Origin: Ceratodon purpureus
Taxonomy: Eukaryota > Streptophyta > Bryopsida > Pseudoditrichales > Ditrichaceae
Length of the DNA: 64,000 nucleotides
Assembly (NCBI GenBank): GCA_014871385.1
Contig: CM026431.1
Span: forward strand, 11,065,594-11,129,593
Direction: 5' to 3'
Program-made: the position numbers and the translations under genes
Shown here: one piece after another, positions 1 through 12,310 of the stretch
Position numbering within the stretch: the stretch's first letter is position 1
How the letters are laid out: each line of letters opens with the position of its first letter
Notes under the pieces: generated by a model
What the model was told of the DNA's origin: nothing
Seen by the model: the letters and a program-made list of their open reading frames with translations, nothing else
Database searches by the model: none

Positions 1-1246
1 TGTTGACCAGCACCATCCGCAGCCGCGGCCCCTCATATTGCATGTAGTAACTGCCCTGGCTCACGATGTTGTAGAATTTTCTGCCGTTGTGCAGAAACAC
101 ATCCTCCAGCTGAGACACTTCGGACTCCTCCAAGATATTGAACGGACAAATCCCAATTCCCTCGAAGGACTTCTCGTTGCGGAACTCATCGATGGTGACC
201 TTCACCACGCAATTGATATACTTCCTGCCGTTGTAATTGCGGGCTTTCAGGAAGACGCGAAGGTGTTTGCCTTGCATGTTTTCGTAGTAGTAGTGAAACG
301 AGACAATTCCTTTCAAAGTCTGCCCAGTCATGTCGCATTTGTAGTACACTTCCTGGTCCTTGGGAAGAAACGCCCACATCAACGCCCATGTGACGTTCCT
401 CTCGCGTCTCATTCTCTCGACGTGCACAATCGTGTCCTTGTACTCTGTTTCAAGGAAGCGGATCAGGTGCTTCAAGTGGTGCCGACCCAAGGCCGTGTTG
501 TCCTCCGGCATGGATTGATATATCTCCCTGAAGGAATTCAAGGCATGGAACATCACCTGTCCATCGATATGCGGCTCGTCAATGATGAGCGCCTCCGAGT
601 GCTTCGACAAGCATTTCTTAGCGACCTGGATGAGCGGCTTCGAGCGCAGCTTGATGGTCACTTCGTCCGGCCACCCCTTCCGCTGCTCGTAGGTGACCTC
701 GAAAGGAGCCGAGTTCGGCTTGCCCTTCTTCTCCTTCGCTCGCAGCTTGCGCTCCATCCTGTAGGTCACGTCGGACCACCATGTGTCGTACACGGGCCAC
801 TCCCAATCATCATCCTTCACCTTCTTCTTCACCTCCTTGGTCTTCTTCTTGCCCTTCTTCTCTCCCGACCCACTAGCTCCCTTGGCTCCCTTCACTCCCT
901 TCCGAGGCTTCTTCTTCTCCTCCTCCTCCTCTTCCTCGCTTCCAGACTCCTTTTCTTCGTCACTATCTGAATCTTCATCGTCACTCCCATCACTCTCCTC
1001 CTTCTTCGGATCCGAAGTAGCACCCCCTTCCTTGACCGCACTTGGAGCAGGAGTTGTTACATCAGTACTCCCCACAGGTGCAACCACGCCTGCCTTCTCC
1101 TCCACCTTCTTCAACTTCCCAGCTAACTTCCCAATCTTGTAAGCCCCTACCGCTACAAACAATCCCACCCCCACTGATGCCAGAATCGCACATGCGATCG
1201 TAATGATCCATGTCGCAGCCAATCCGGAATCCATGGCCGATGACAT
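1..1246 (-). CDS. Membrane-anchored DUF7025-type protein, probable AAA ATPase, 3' end outside window
   Basis: An uninterrupted frame of 415 codons runs from the ATG at 1246 off the left edge, with an in-frame TGA just upstream of that ATG; a second in-frame ATG lies at 1234. Seen: a short hydrophobic N-terminal segment (about residues 10-36, WIITIACAILASVGVGLF) fitting a single membrane anchor, then a low-complexity acidic/lysine-rich linker (about 75-125), then a globular region with TWALMWAFLPKDQEVYY, FEGIGICPFNIL and a following LHNGRKFYNIVSQGSYYMQY. That order of motifs (W-x-L-F-P, I-x-x-F-x-G, a PL/PF-type motif, R-G/N-x-K-F, Y-x-G) is that of the DUF7025 region that precedes the AAA ATPase module in many fungal-type proteins. 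The Walker motifs would lie beyond the edge, so the ATPase assignment is inference. The frame has no introns, unlike most neighbouring genes. Confidence 0.7.
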   Translation of the reverse strand, partial: MSSAMDSGLAATWIITIACAILASVGVGLFVAVGAYKIGKLAGKLKKVEEKAGVVAPVGSTDVTTPAPSAVKEGGATSDPKKEESDGSDDEDSDSDEEKESGSEEEEEEEKKKPRKGVKGAKGASGSGEKKGKKKTKEVKKKVKDDDWEWPVYDTWWSDVTYRMERKLRAKEKKGKPNSAPFEVTYEQRKGWPDEVTIKLRSKPLIQVAKKCLSKHSEALIIDEPHIDGQVMFHALNSFREIYQSMPEDNTALGRHHLKHLIRFLETEYKDTIVHVERMRRERNVTWALMWAFLPKDQEVYYKCDMTGQTLKGIVSFHYYYENMQGKHLRVFLKARNYNGRKYINCVVKVTIDEFRNEKSFEGIGICPFNILEESEVSQLEDVFLHNGRKFYNIVSQGSYYMQYEGPRLRMVLVN

Positions 1247-2243
1247 ACAACCGGCTCCTCAAAACGATCAAAGCTAGCTACTTGAACTCAAACAAAGACT
1301 CCAATCTGAAAAACTCGCACTCATTCACCTTTGAGCTGAAGCAGATCACCCCAACTAAGCTCCGATCCCAATCTCCAAAAACTCACACCACAATACTACA
1401 TTACCTATGAGCTGAACCTAATCAGAGACACTAGACGAAGCATGCTCCGATTCCAATCTGAAGCACTCACTCTAAGTGAGCTGATCAGAAGTGACCATTT
1501 CTCAATTGATCCAGGACTCCAGCTGCGATCCAAGAGAACTGGATAATCTGGGAGCTTCCTCCAAGTGGATTTATACCTTACATGAAGGCTTGAGCTTCAA
1601 GCGAACTGAGTGCTATGTCTGTAATTGCGTCCGTCCTAAAGAGCGGAAGAATTCTTGAGCGTCAAGCTGACTGACCAGCAACAGTGGTACTGCAGGGAAG
1701 CCCACTGGAATCCGACAACGACAATGCCATTACCACCAACGAATGCTGCACAAATCGTTCACGGAGGTTGCATCGAAGACCGTTCACCACATGTGTTGTC
1801 TGTGACTTATAAGTTAGTGTGGGAGTCCCATCAACTGGAACGATGTTCGAAGAAGCTGAACTCTGAAGGCACCTCGTGAGTTTGTTTCCAATATAATTGC
1901 ATTTTGGATAATTGAGGAGATGAATCATATAACTATAAATATGGATATAAATGTATAAATCATATAGATAAACCATACAGTTTCGGATTATAACCAAGTC
2001 ATGGTCGATCTATTCACCATCCTCGTCGAACCATGGACCATAACATTCTAGAGCAAGGAAACCGGTCACTAGAGTAAAAGGATTTAGCCTCTTTATTCCC
2101 TAACTCATCCAATGGAGGAATAACTAATAAAAGGTGGAGGTAGAGGACAACTGTGGGTGTCATCCCAAAATTGCACCCCAGATTGACGGTGAACAGTGAC
2201 AAGGAGCCGAAGTTTTTGATTGATCATGCTGCCACATTGTAAG
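1247..2243. other. Upstream region of the DUF7025 gene
   Basis: Non-coding by inspection: only short frames in both directions and no splice-consistent exon chain. It should hold the promoter and 5' UTR of the minus-strand gene that starts at 1246. AT content rises after about 1880. No TATA box could be assigned with confidence. Confidence 0.4.
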
Positions 2244-3102
2244 TTAACCCCTAATTGGCCAAAGTCCTAGAATGGGCGTTTTTGAAATTTGAGCAGGTTC
2301 CTAAAAATTCAAATTTTTTTGAATTTTTTTGAAATTTCTTGTGGAAAAAGGTTTTTCCAAAAGGTTTATGGGGATATTTTTTTTATTTTTTTTGGATGAA
2401 GTGAGCAAATGTTATGCTCCTTTGAGCATAAAATGCCCTTCCACGGGCAGGCTCTCAGCCACTGTGAATGCAGTAATTTCTGCTCGAAACTGCCCAAAAC
2501 TGCCAAAATCTGCCCAAATCTTCCTAAAGACGAAACTTTGAAATTCCACCAAAAATCGAGATTTTGTTTTTTTCCAAAAATAAAAATTCCTATGTGTAGG
2601 AGAGCCACTAGAGCATGTTTCCACCGTTTGGATTTTCAATCCAAGAATGTTTCATATGCTATTTTTATTGTAAAAAAAACAGCCTTTGTATGTGAATTTC
2701 AGCATACCCCCTTGTGGAAATTGATGATTTTCTCAAGGTTCTACACCTTGCATGGGTATGAGATTTTGTGGTAATGTACCTAACTCACCTAGGAACAAGA
2801 ATCCAAATAAACGCCATCCAAATCTACCCATAAAAATGGTATTTTGGACCCCAAAATACTGCTGTCCTCTTTTTGCAGGGTAAATTTGTTTTTTTTTTTC
2901 AACTTTGAATGTTATGATCTCTCAAGTGGTAAGGAAGGAGAGTGTGAGATTTAACATGCACAAAGACATAGAAGTTAGATACAAGATCTTACGGTTGGAA
3001 GTACCAAAATTGGTTTCAATTTTGCACTATCCAGCTTGCTTTCAAAAGGGACTTTATGGTGGCAGTTTTGAGCAAAAACATCCTTGGCCAATTAGGGGTT
3101 AA
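2244..3102. mobile_element. TTAA-flanked non-autonomous DNA transposon (copy A)
   Basis: The left end reads TTAACCCCTAATTGGCCAA (2244-2262) and the right end is its exact reverse complement (3084-3102), so a 19-bp perfect terminal repeat encloses about 0.86 kb. If the outer TTAA is the target-site duplication, the terminal repeat itself begins CCCC. This combination (TTAA target, C-rich tip) is that of piggyBac-type elements. The interior has no transposase; it carries a distinctive stretch of CTGCCCAAA-type repeats near 2490-2530 that recurs in the copies at 12.3-16.1 kb. Confidence 0.75.
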
Positions 3103-4780
3103 GGTATACACACCTATGACCGATCACTTAAGCATTTCAGCATAGTAAATCTTGGGTATTCAATAAGGAGTTATTTTTCGTGCATAGTATCATAAGGTTC
3201 CTGAAGAATGAGCATTTTTTCAAAATTAATTCAGTAAAATTCAAATTACTACAAATTTTTTTGTCCAAAAGTGGCACTGACCCATGAGTGACATATAGGT
3301 GTACCAATGACAGACCATACTCAAATTAGTGAACAACAACATGTCCATAACACTCACAGAGGCATTCTATTGGAGGATGCATTCTAAATCTACTGTTCAT
3401 CAATTATCAGTCACTGGTTTCCAATTGCTCTGGAATGGGAAAGCCTACATATCAGTCATGGGGAAGTGATCCCTCATGGGTGTGTATACCTTATGCTGCA
3501 GTGACCACCATTGACATTGTAATGTTAGATCATGCTAATTTGTCACCTGATACAGAATTAAGTATCGAGTTTGCAACAAGTTCAATGTGGTATTATGTGG
3601 GAAAATACGAATAATTTAAACTGGTTGGTATGAGTTATCATGAATGAATTTACGAGGCAACCGGGAGAAAGGTGACCCCCACTAATTAACTTCTAAAGAA
3701 TGTTTTGACCAGGTCCAACGGAGAGTGGTAGTATTTTATAAATTCTGTCAAAAAATCTGAAAAGAGTAAAAAAAATCATGACTGGTAACTGTAAGGAATA
3801 AACTACTGTTACATGGGTACTATTCGATGCACAAACTTCGAGAGAGGCAGGTGATTTGAGTTTTCAAAACTCTTGAATATGTACTATATGAGGATCGAGG
3901 AATTGAGATTGGGTATTGAGGTACAACTCAAATTTGCAACCAGAATTGGTGCCGTAGCTGCCCTCGAGAAGCACACTTTCAGAACCCTGAGAAAGTCTTC
4001 GTCACGTTTTTCTTACTTGGTCAGTATGTGTCACCTGCATCAAGAAAAGGTCAGCCACTGCTTGACATTGGGCGTGATTATCAATAGTTCAGGGGCATGA
4101 TGACACGTCTAAATACATAACATGTTACCGTAACCTTGCTTCTGATATGGTAGTGAAGATGATAGAGGTCGGTTCATCAGCAGAGTGGTGACTTCACTCC
4201 TCAATGAACAATATCTCCTTCTCATGTTAGAGATGACAGGGTTTGTGCTTCACTTGAAAGTGACAAAACTGGGAAGATGTTTATCGAAAAGTTTCAATCA
4301 AATTGGGTGTCACTTTATTCTGTAAATTGAAAATTTAATGCACTTCGGCAATCACGATAGCGGGAATCACCTCGCGAATCAGTTCTTTAAAGCAATTGGA
4401 CATTCATTGGAGACTGTAGTAGTAAATTAAGTTTCTTTCGACAGTTTTGTTCCACGGTTCGAACATCTTTCTTCGTGACTCAAATAGACCAGAGAACATG
4501 TTGAAGCGAAAACTTAAATCAAGAATCAGATCCTCAATCGAGAAGAAATTCCAATTATGAATGCTTAACCACAAGATTCTCACAAGACTGTAACTAGCAA
4601 TATTCTTACATATATACATACCCTCTCAAACTGATGACTACTAGGAGACGGAAATTTCTTCACATGGCACTGTTTTGAGATGGTGCCAAGCAGCACTCAA
4701 TACCAAAAGAAGACTATATAAGCAACGAATAAGTATAACCCCGCAGCAAGGTAGTGTGATATGAATCTCCGAACGGATAG
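3103..4780. other. Intergenic and 3' flank of the LONRF-like gene
   Basis: No coding frame with convincing composition was found. The stretch next to 4781 must include the 3' UTR and polyadenylation region of the minus-strand LONRF-like gene. The small frames here have no recognisable motif. Confidence 0.4.
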
Positions 4781-7700
4781 TCATTGGATGCGGCAGTTAT
4801 GATCTGTTGACATTGCTCGCAACCGTGAAATCTCCCGTGAGAGCCGCTGCACACGAAACCAACAGGTTTTGAGGGACAGAAGGTCAGGCAATGAAATTGG
4901 TGGAAACACACGAAACTTTTGTCAAAATAGCTTTGCATATTACGCAAGTTAAATATGTGCGTACATAGAGCAATACAAAATTAGTTGAGTTTTGAAAGAA
5001 GCATAATAGACGCTGAAGGGACGCTAACAGGACTTCCAAAATTTAACAATGTCAATTAAATTATTGTTCCTGGTAGCTCACTTAAACAATGAAAGACGAC
5101 TCTAAACGCCAACACTTTACTAGTTATCCTGAAGAATTCAAAAATGCTAGAAGCACACTCTATAGCTTCGTACATATAAAGAACGAGATGAATAAAATTC
5201 AATAGTCACCTCATGAGTATCCGTCATACGCAGATATTGCAGTCGCTCCCTTGACGATGTGTGCAGAAGATTTGCAACCTGCATATGAGTTCGAAGTTGT
5301 AAGATATGTTTGTTGGAGGAAGAAGAGCAGTTGAAACTGACGCTAGAATTCTTCATCGACAAAGCTAAATAGTCTAATAATGTACTCTCAAATAGCTGCT
5401 CTCTAAAGTAAGAGCTCAAAAACTAATCTGAGCACAAATGATGAAATTTGCATCATGCAGTATGTAACAACAACTATATTCTAGGCAAGTTTTCCACTTT
5501 CATACTTGTGTCGATTAGATAAAATAGATATTTGCAAACAAATGCTCAAGACAGGTACGATAATTCAAGTTTGAGCAAAATACATACCCAAAAGCTGAAA
5601 CGCTCAGGTTCTCTAACACTCGGCATTCCTTCTGTGCGATTCAACAGCTCAAGAAGGCGTCGATCTGAAAATGTGACCAACCCCAAAGCAGCACGTTCAA
5701 ATTTTGATGTAAGACCTATCAATGGTGTTGATAGTGCCAGATATTTAAAGATATATAGATACTTAAGATATAACATAAGGGGCATATCCTCGGCAATCTA
5801 AAACCGTTTCTAAAAGCACAAAAAATTAGTTACCTGAACGAGCAATTTCCCGAGCGCGTGTGATGAAGCCATTTACGAGGTCAGCTGCTGTTTGAACACT
5901 TCGGTCAAGCTGGCATAAAGAAAGCACTCGTAAGAACGAAGGGCACAGATGAAGGCGCAAGGAAAATCAAAATCAAAAATTATTTATGTGGGATCATCAC
6001 AACACAACCTAGCTCAGTCAGGAGTGATTCATTCAAGTCCATGTGAAAGCGAGATACATCCCGTGAGAGAATCACCTGCTCTTTCTCCGAAGAACCATCC
6101 GGATGGACAGTATCATGTAACCATTGCACCTTTGCAACACGATACCTGTTCGATCAAGTACAAATTAAAACTTACAACAGGCTGAAGAGAAAAGGGCATG
6201 CAATCTAGAATGGCATCTGAAATGTAATTCGTTACTAATTTGGAATTAACCCAATAACTACTATTTCTTTTTAAACTTGTTTGATTTCCTCTACTTGATG
6301 AATCGCCACTCTTAAAATATTTTTATTTACAAGTTCTTGAAAATCTATCACTGTAATGTGTCAACTTGAAAACAGATCCATGAAGCTCACCCGTCTTGTT
6401 CCCAGGTCTCCGTCATACGAAATCTACGCTTCCCAACAACCTGAAGTTGGAAAATATCCAAATCGCATTAGATGTTAAATCATTGGCGTCTTTTTAAGAA
6501 TCAATAAAATCACCGCAAGCCCGTATCAAGTATCCAAGAGTTTGCACATCACTTTTGAGTATCAGTTCAAAAACCATCAACCGTGGGTAACTTTATCAAA
6601 AAGGACAAACCGCTATCAAACAAGAAAATGTACCGACCTCGATATGAAACCGTCCATCAGGAAGAGGTTCACACCTGCACACAGGTCGAATATTAGCCTC
6701 CAAACTATGTTAAAAACAAAGTAACTCAAACCCAAAATTTGGCAATACAAAACTCACTCTGTGATTTCAACTTCGCATGCCACCTCCGCCAACGAACCGG
6801 AATCTTCAATGCGCACCTGCCAACCAGTTCTAGTTGTCAACAACACTACTCATGATGCCAAGTGCAACTATGCTCTGCGTTATTAACTGTTGAATATAAA
6901 TAATTTGATGATGTACATGCATCATTTCAGATACACTCGCTGACAACGAAGGCAGCTATCAAAAGGCAAAACAATATGCACTTTGAGCTGAATTAATGTA
7001 ACATCGTTTTACTCACCATTCCAAAACGATGATTGCCTTCCACAACACGCCGTATCTGGATGTCAACGAAACAAAAGGTTGATGTAAGGCACTACGTCAA
7101 AAGGTCCCAGGAAATGGAACTTGAACATTCTATCTGGGACAACTTCTACTCAACAGGTGTGCTCGTATAACCTAAGAAGCTTACCGTCAATTCACTCGTT
7201 AATCTAAAGTACATTAACCAGCTATAAAGTATAGGGTTACCGCTGAAGGACACCAGTGACAAGAACTTATTTACTCTAAGTACCATTATACCAATTACGT
7301 GCAACAATCAGCCTGACTCCCAAAAGTATGTACCAAAAGTATTTACCATCTGACCATCCGACCATCTGACCAAAAGTATGTACCATTCCTGACATCAGAA
7401 GGTCTCAGATATATCATTTCAGACAATGGTGCCAAAAGATTAAATCGAACAACTCAGAATCCCAGACCACGAGATTTCGCGAACAAAAGAGCGTTCAAAC
7501 TTACCATAAGTCTGTATCGTGGTTCGAATATGTTCAATATCATGTGTTGCATAGGAAGTACCACATCCATTACAAATAGCGGCAGGCTCTCTCCGCCAGC
7601 TTGAGTGACAGCAGCATCCGTTTCGGCTTTTCTCTCTTCATACTCTTCCGGAAAATTGCGTTGGATCAAATTATTTAGTGTTACGCTGAAAACATTTCAA

Positions 7701-9872
7701 AAAAATGTTAGACACTCATCTTTTTGCATGCAGAATATAGATATCAGTGCTCATAATACCCCAGGATAAACAATACATTCAATTTCAAAAGAATTGTTCT
7801 TATGAATTGTAATTAAGTAATTCCAATGACTAAATACCTGACTGGGTAGGTCTTGGGGCTCACAAAAATCACTGTCCTACAAATAGGGCACTTGTTACCT
7901 GGAACCTCAAAGTTAGAGTGGGCTCCCAAAATCCACTAGAGAATTGATGGACTCAACTAGCATGACAAGAACAAGACAGTAACATCTTACAGTGCAGCGT
8001 TGGAACAAATAAGCAAGGCAGAACGGAACTTTGATAACAACAGGCAGGGAACACGTCTAACCATGATCAAGAGCCTGAAGGAGACATTGGCGACAGAACG
8101 AGTGGCCACATGGTGTAGTGATTGGCTGATGCAACAGTTTCAAGCACAATGTGCAGTCTAATTCATCTGAGCGCTCCAGCTTCCGCCGCTTATTATCACT
8201 ATGCTCTGCACCCTCCATTAAGGTTTTAACTTCGCGCAATCCGTCCTGAAGTGTTTTGCTGCAAGATAACAGGGAAGCTTGTTTATGAAAATGAAACCAA
8301 TACAAAACCATCTCCATTGCATAGAGCGTGAACCATAGCGGAAACTCGTTCGTCGTTGCCTTGCTCGACATCACTACAACTATAATCTTCCATGATTCTA
8401 AGATTGGAGCTTGCAGGAAAATAGGATGCCTAGCATTAAGAGATCTCACTCATTGCAGAGTGATGCAACAGGATCAAGCTCCAATTCAAACGGGTGCTTA
8501 GCTGATGGAATGAAGAAAGTTGTAAAAAATAATAGGTGATATAATAAGATATTGACGAAATAAAATTAAAGAAAGTCTGCTTTCTTACTTCGTGGGGTCG
8601 ATCTCCAATCCAGAAAGATAGACTTCCACTGCTGCTTCATACTGCTCTAGCTGGAAGAAATCATTTCCACACATCATCGTCAACAGTGAAACAATTGATT
8701 TTTGCGGCACATTGTCTACGAATGCCTACTATACATACTATGCATACTGAACCTTACAAAGCTCTAGCTTAGTCTTTCAGAGAAAATTGGATTTTCAGAA
8801 ACCAAGTGTATTAGGTAGATGTCATAGGAACAGAAGATTTACAACAAAATATCAGAAACGAATGAAAGAAAGTTGAGACAAGGAAGGGGTACCAAGGTTT
8901 GTGCAGTAGCCTTGCACAAATATGCCTTCGGGTCCTGACTGCGAAGCTTTACTACCTTCTCTGCATCCCTCAATGCTAGCTGAAACGAAATGAGACAATT
9001 CCAAAACATTCCTTCAACAAAACTCTTCCTACGTGCATGAACAGAAGGGTACCTTTACTGGAGCAAGACATAGTAAGAATAGCCACACCAAATAGCTGGC
9101 AACAAGGAAAACTACTGTAAGTCATAAGCAATGTGCTAGAGCAGACTAAATATGCAGAGCACTACCTGCCCCAATGACATAGGATCCAACTCGTAAATAG
9201 CAGATTCTTCTGATACCCGCGCTGGAATCGTTCGAAGTAATTTACTCAGCCTGCACGTAAGGATACCAGCACCAAGGAAATCAGAACAAATTTGCAATAT
9301 GCTCGGGAAAGACCCCGACAGAAGATCTATCTGCAAATCCCATTCCAGGAAAAACAGATTTCGAGTACAGGGAGAAATAGAACCTGCAGTAAGCAGCGCA
9401 ACGATTACTGTAAAGCAGGGCATGGTCCACAGAGCTCCCCTGGAGTGCTTTTGTGTAACACATAATGGCCTGCAACCATGTCAGCTCAATGTCACAATCC
9501 ACACCATTGACAGGCAACATGTTGGAGTATTGATGCAATGACATTCTCTGCATTTCAAGTAGAAACAAAGCAACTAACCTCCTTGAATCTTGCGTTCCGG
9601 AAATCACTGTTCCCTTTCCTGAGAAACTCAGCTGATGCGTCATCCTCAGGAGGAGGGGCCTCTCCTTCTCCATTCCAACTCTGCAAACATCACAAACTCA
9701 AAATGGTTACCTCCAATAGAGCAGGAATGACCTTCAGCATTACAGTGTAAACACCCTAATTCCATCCTCATGTCTCAAAACTCCACAGCTTCGCACCCAA
9801 ATTTCTTAAACAAGGTAAGGTTGTAAACTCGCTTACACTAAGATCCTCCACATCTTCCAGCTCACTTCCCAT
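4781..9872 (-). CDS. LON N-terminal domain and RING finger protein (LONRF-like E3 ligase candidate)
   Basis: Eighteen coding exons could be joined on the minus strand with GT-AG borders and matching phases: 9837-9872, 9579-9680, 9384-9469, 9166-9250, about 8894-8980, 8589-8650, 8062-8258, 7838-7898, 7505-7685, 7017-7055, 6758-6816, 6638-6674, 6391-6440, 6076-6145, 5834-5909, 5588-5715, 5210-5278 and 4781-4846; about 496 residues. Order seen: an acidic N-terminus; TPR helices (FKEAIMCYTKAL, then LYSNRCAAYCR, and further repeats in exons 5-6); a C3HC4 RING split over two exons (CTLC, CGHSFCRQC, then CPIC); and a LON N-terminal domain (LPLFVMDVVLPMQ, NIFEPRYRLM, EGNHRFGM, CEPLPDGRFHIE, WEQDGYRVAKVQWLHD). 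The last exon ends in NCRIQ, the usual type of C-terminus for plant members. In LONRF proteins the RING confers ubiquitin ligase activity, while the LON domain is not a protease; substrates are unknown. Exon 5 limits are uncertain by one base. Confidence 0.9.
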
Positions 9873-11660
9873 TGTCGAACACTGTGACTGATCCTGTGAT
9901 AACCCTGAATGTCATCACACAAGTTATGCAAACTGATCAGGCCATAAATGAACAATAGCTTCAAATCTCTTCAGAAACATGAATGAGGGCCATTGTTAAC
10001 TTCAATTGTCCTAAAAACCCTGGATGAAGCTCTTAAATTGGTTCACCATTACAGCACTTAGAACATCATCAATAAAATCTTTCAATACTTGAAACCATTC
10101 GAATCAAACGACCCAAATATTCCATATTCAGATGCACACCATTACCATCCATTCAAATCATATCCCTTTTCATGAACCACTTACAGAAAATGAGTTAGAC
10201 TCTTCTCCTCTCTCTGAAACCCTCTACCATCAATTAAGCTCAAAACCTTGACTTCATCAAATCCTGAATAAACGCTACTACTGAAACCCTATAAAGTCAA
10301 CCAACGCAGTTTAGGAATAAAACGCAAACTCAAAATGCTGCAGAAAGTTGAATTCATTTGAATTCAAACCAATATCCCATATTAAATATCCTACACATCA
10401 TTTCCACAAGGAGAACTCCGGTCCCTTTCATGTCCTCATTATCCCACATGGATCAACATAGACCAAATGTACAAAACTCCAGGAGTATTACCCTACTCTC
10501 TTCAGATAAGACACATCCAAAAGAGACACGCACACATCATGTAGTGTCTTCTCTCACTACACCCCAATCCTACAGATCAAGAATGCAAACACTACCAGTA
10601 CAGAACACACTACAAAAATGAACACAAACTCCACCACATTCATTCCCCAAAAAATCCCCATAAGAAAAACATTTTCAGTTCCTTCTAAATTAAGTGTTGG
10701 TCTCTCCATACCCATGTCCACCAAAAACCAGAATTCTACACTCTACCCCAAGACACTACCAAGAGAGAAAAACAAAGACAAGAAAGTACTTGAATCAGTA
10801 TCAAGACATGAAGTGAGTTCTCTCCTTACAGCCCCAATCCTATGCCCTATCACATCACTTAAGAAGGATAGAATGTTGAGAAACAGATACACTATCCACC
10901 AAGGGTAGACATTATACCAAAAAACAAGGAAAGAAGAATTCCAATCCCATTCAGAAACCGACAACAAGTGGGTGTATGAATTGTATGAATGTCTAGAAGA
11001 CAAAGAGCAAAGAACAAGACTACTACTAGTGCCATACACACTTACTTGACACTCTACCCAAGTTCCAAATGAGTAAGCCATGGGGTATGAAGATGGGATG
11101 TGAGTAGTAGTACCTTGATAGCAATGAACAAACAAACATACAAACAAACACCAAGTGAATTGGTTGTGCTCTTGATGGTCCCCCCCCAATCCTTGTGTGT
11201 GCAATCCCTTCCCTTCCCTTGTGTTATGGGGTTGTGAAGTTGAGCCAATTCTTCCTTGGATTGAGAAAAAGCAATCCATGAATTCGCCACCAAACCAGAC
11301 ACCAGGGTGGGACTTTGAAACTGTTATTTGGGATCAAGGGGGGGATTATCTAGTGATTTTGTGGATTTTAGAAGATGAAGATTCGAGGATGTAGGGATGA
11401 GGTGGATGGTGAGGGGTTTGGGGGTGGTGAGGGGATTGGGGGGTGGGTGTGGGAAAGTGGGGAGTGCTGGTTGTGTGCGTGAGGATGGCTCCACGTCGAC
11501 TGGCTTAGGTGGGGTCCACAATAGGGTGCGAATGGGGGTCGCTTTGTGACTCACTTTTTGTAAGGAACTGAAATGGGCCATGAAATATTCAGTCTGGGCT
11601 TTCTTTTTATTTATTTCACTTCTTTTAAGGCTGGGGTGCATGTGTTTGTTTAAATCGTGT
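9873..11660 (-). promoter_or_regulatory. 5' leader and promoter region of the LONRF-like gene
   Basis: This region lies upstream of the LONRF-like start at 9872 (minus strand). It has skewed composition (A/C-rich on the plus strand, hence T/G-rich in the transcript direction from about 10200 to 11300) and no credible conserved coding frame. A 178-codon minus frame at 10743-11279 is rich in Ser, Phe, Trp and Cys in a way typical of chance frames in T-rich DNA. A 5' UTR intron is likely but its borders were not fixed. Confidence 0.4.
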
Positions 11661-12310
11661 TTCATCAAACCGGTAGTCCCCCTGCAGTCCCGAGGTTACC
11701 TCCCGCTTTCTAACTTCAGCGTCAAAATATCTGGAACTACTGTTCTAATTCATTGAGAGCTCCGAGAGCGGTGGAGAGGCCTCACAGGAATAGGGTTCAA
11801 ATGGTGAAGAGTCTGTCCCCGCTTTATATACCCGGAAACCCGGTTTAAAGGCCCCATGCCTAATTTATGTGAAGATGAAGTTTGCACTATGGGAGATGTT
11901 GTTGATGTTGATGAATAGGTCATATTTGTCTGATCAAATTCTTAATTATCATTATCCAAGTTTAATTATACACATATGTATCTATAATCCGTGAAAAAAC
12001 AATGTTTTAAAATTAATATAGTATTTTATAGTTTTGTGATTGGTTAATGGGGATAGAACTACCTCCTAAATACCATTGGTTTCTTCACATAGTAATTTTT
12101 TAATATACTGCAAATTAGATGAATTAATATTTCTAATTCTATTTATTGATGTGTTGATTCTTTACTATGTTTAATTCAAAATCTTTGATTTGAGAATAAT
12201 AATATTTGTGACTAATTCTTTTAAAATAATAATATTCTCAAATCAAAGATTTCTGACTGATTTCTCCCAAAATAATTTCTTTTTTAACTTAATTTTTTGA
12301 TTTATTAAAC
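11661..12310. other. AT-rich intergenic DNA with a small hairpin
   Basis: No gene seen. A 20-bp inverted repeat (12179-12198 with 12233-12252, arm AAATCTTTGATTTGAGAATA) separated by 34 bp lies here and could mark the end of a degraded element or form a local hairpin. Confidence 0.5.

Noticed and set aside
38-970. Plus-strand frame of 310 codons
   Set aside because: It is the antisense of the DUF7025-type gene; the minus-strand frame has the conserved motifs and a longer uninterrupted run.
4714-4947. Cys-rich minus frame that looked like a small zinc-binding protein
   Set aside because: The other frame of the same DNA gives the last exon of the LONRF-like gene with correct acceptor, phase and the expected NCRIQ end.
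10743-11279. Minus-strand frame of 178 codons upstream of the LONRF-like gene
   Set aside because: Composition follows the T/G-rich leader and no motif is present; it lies where the 5' UTR is expected.
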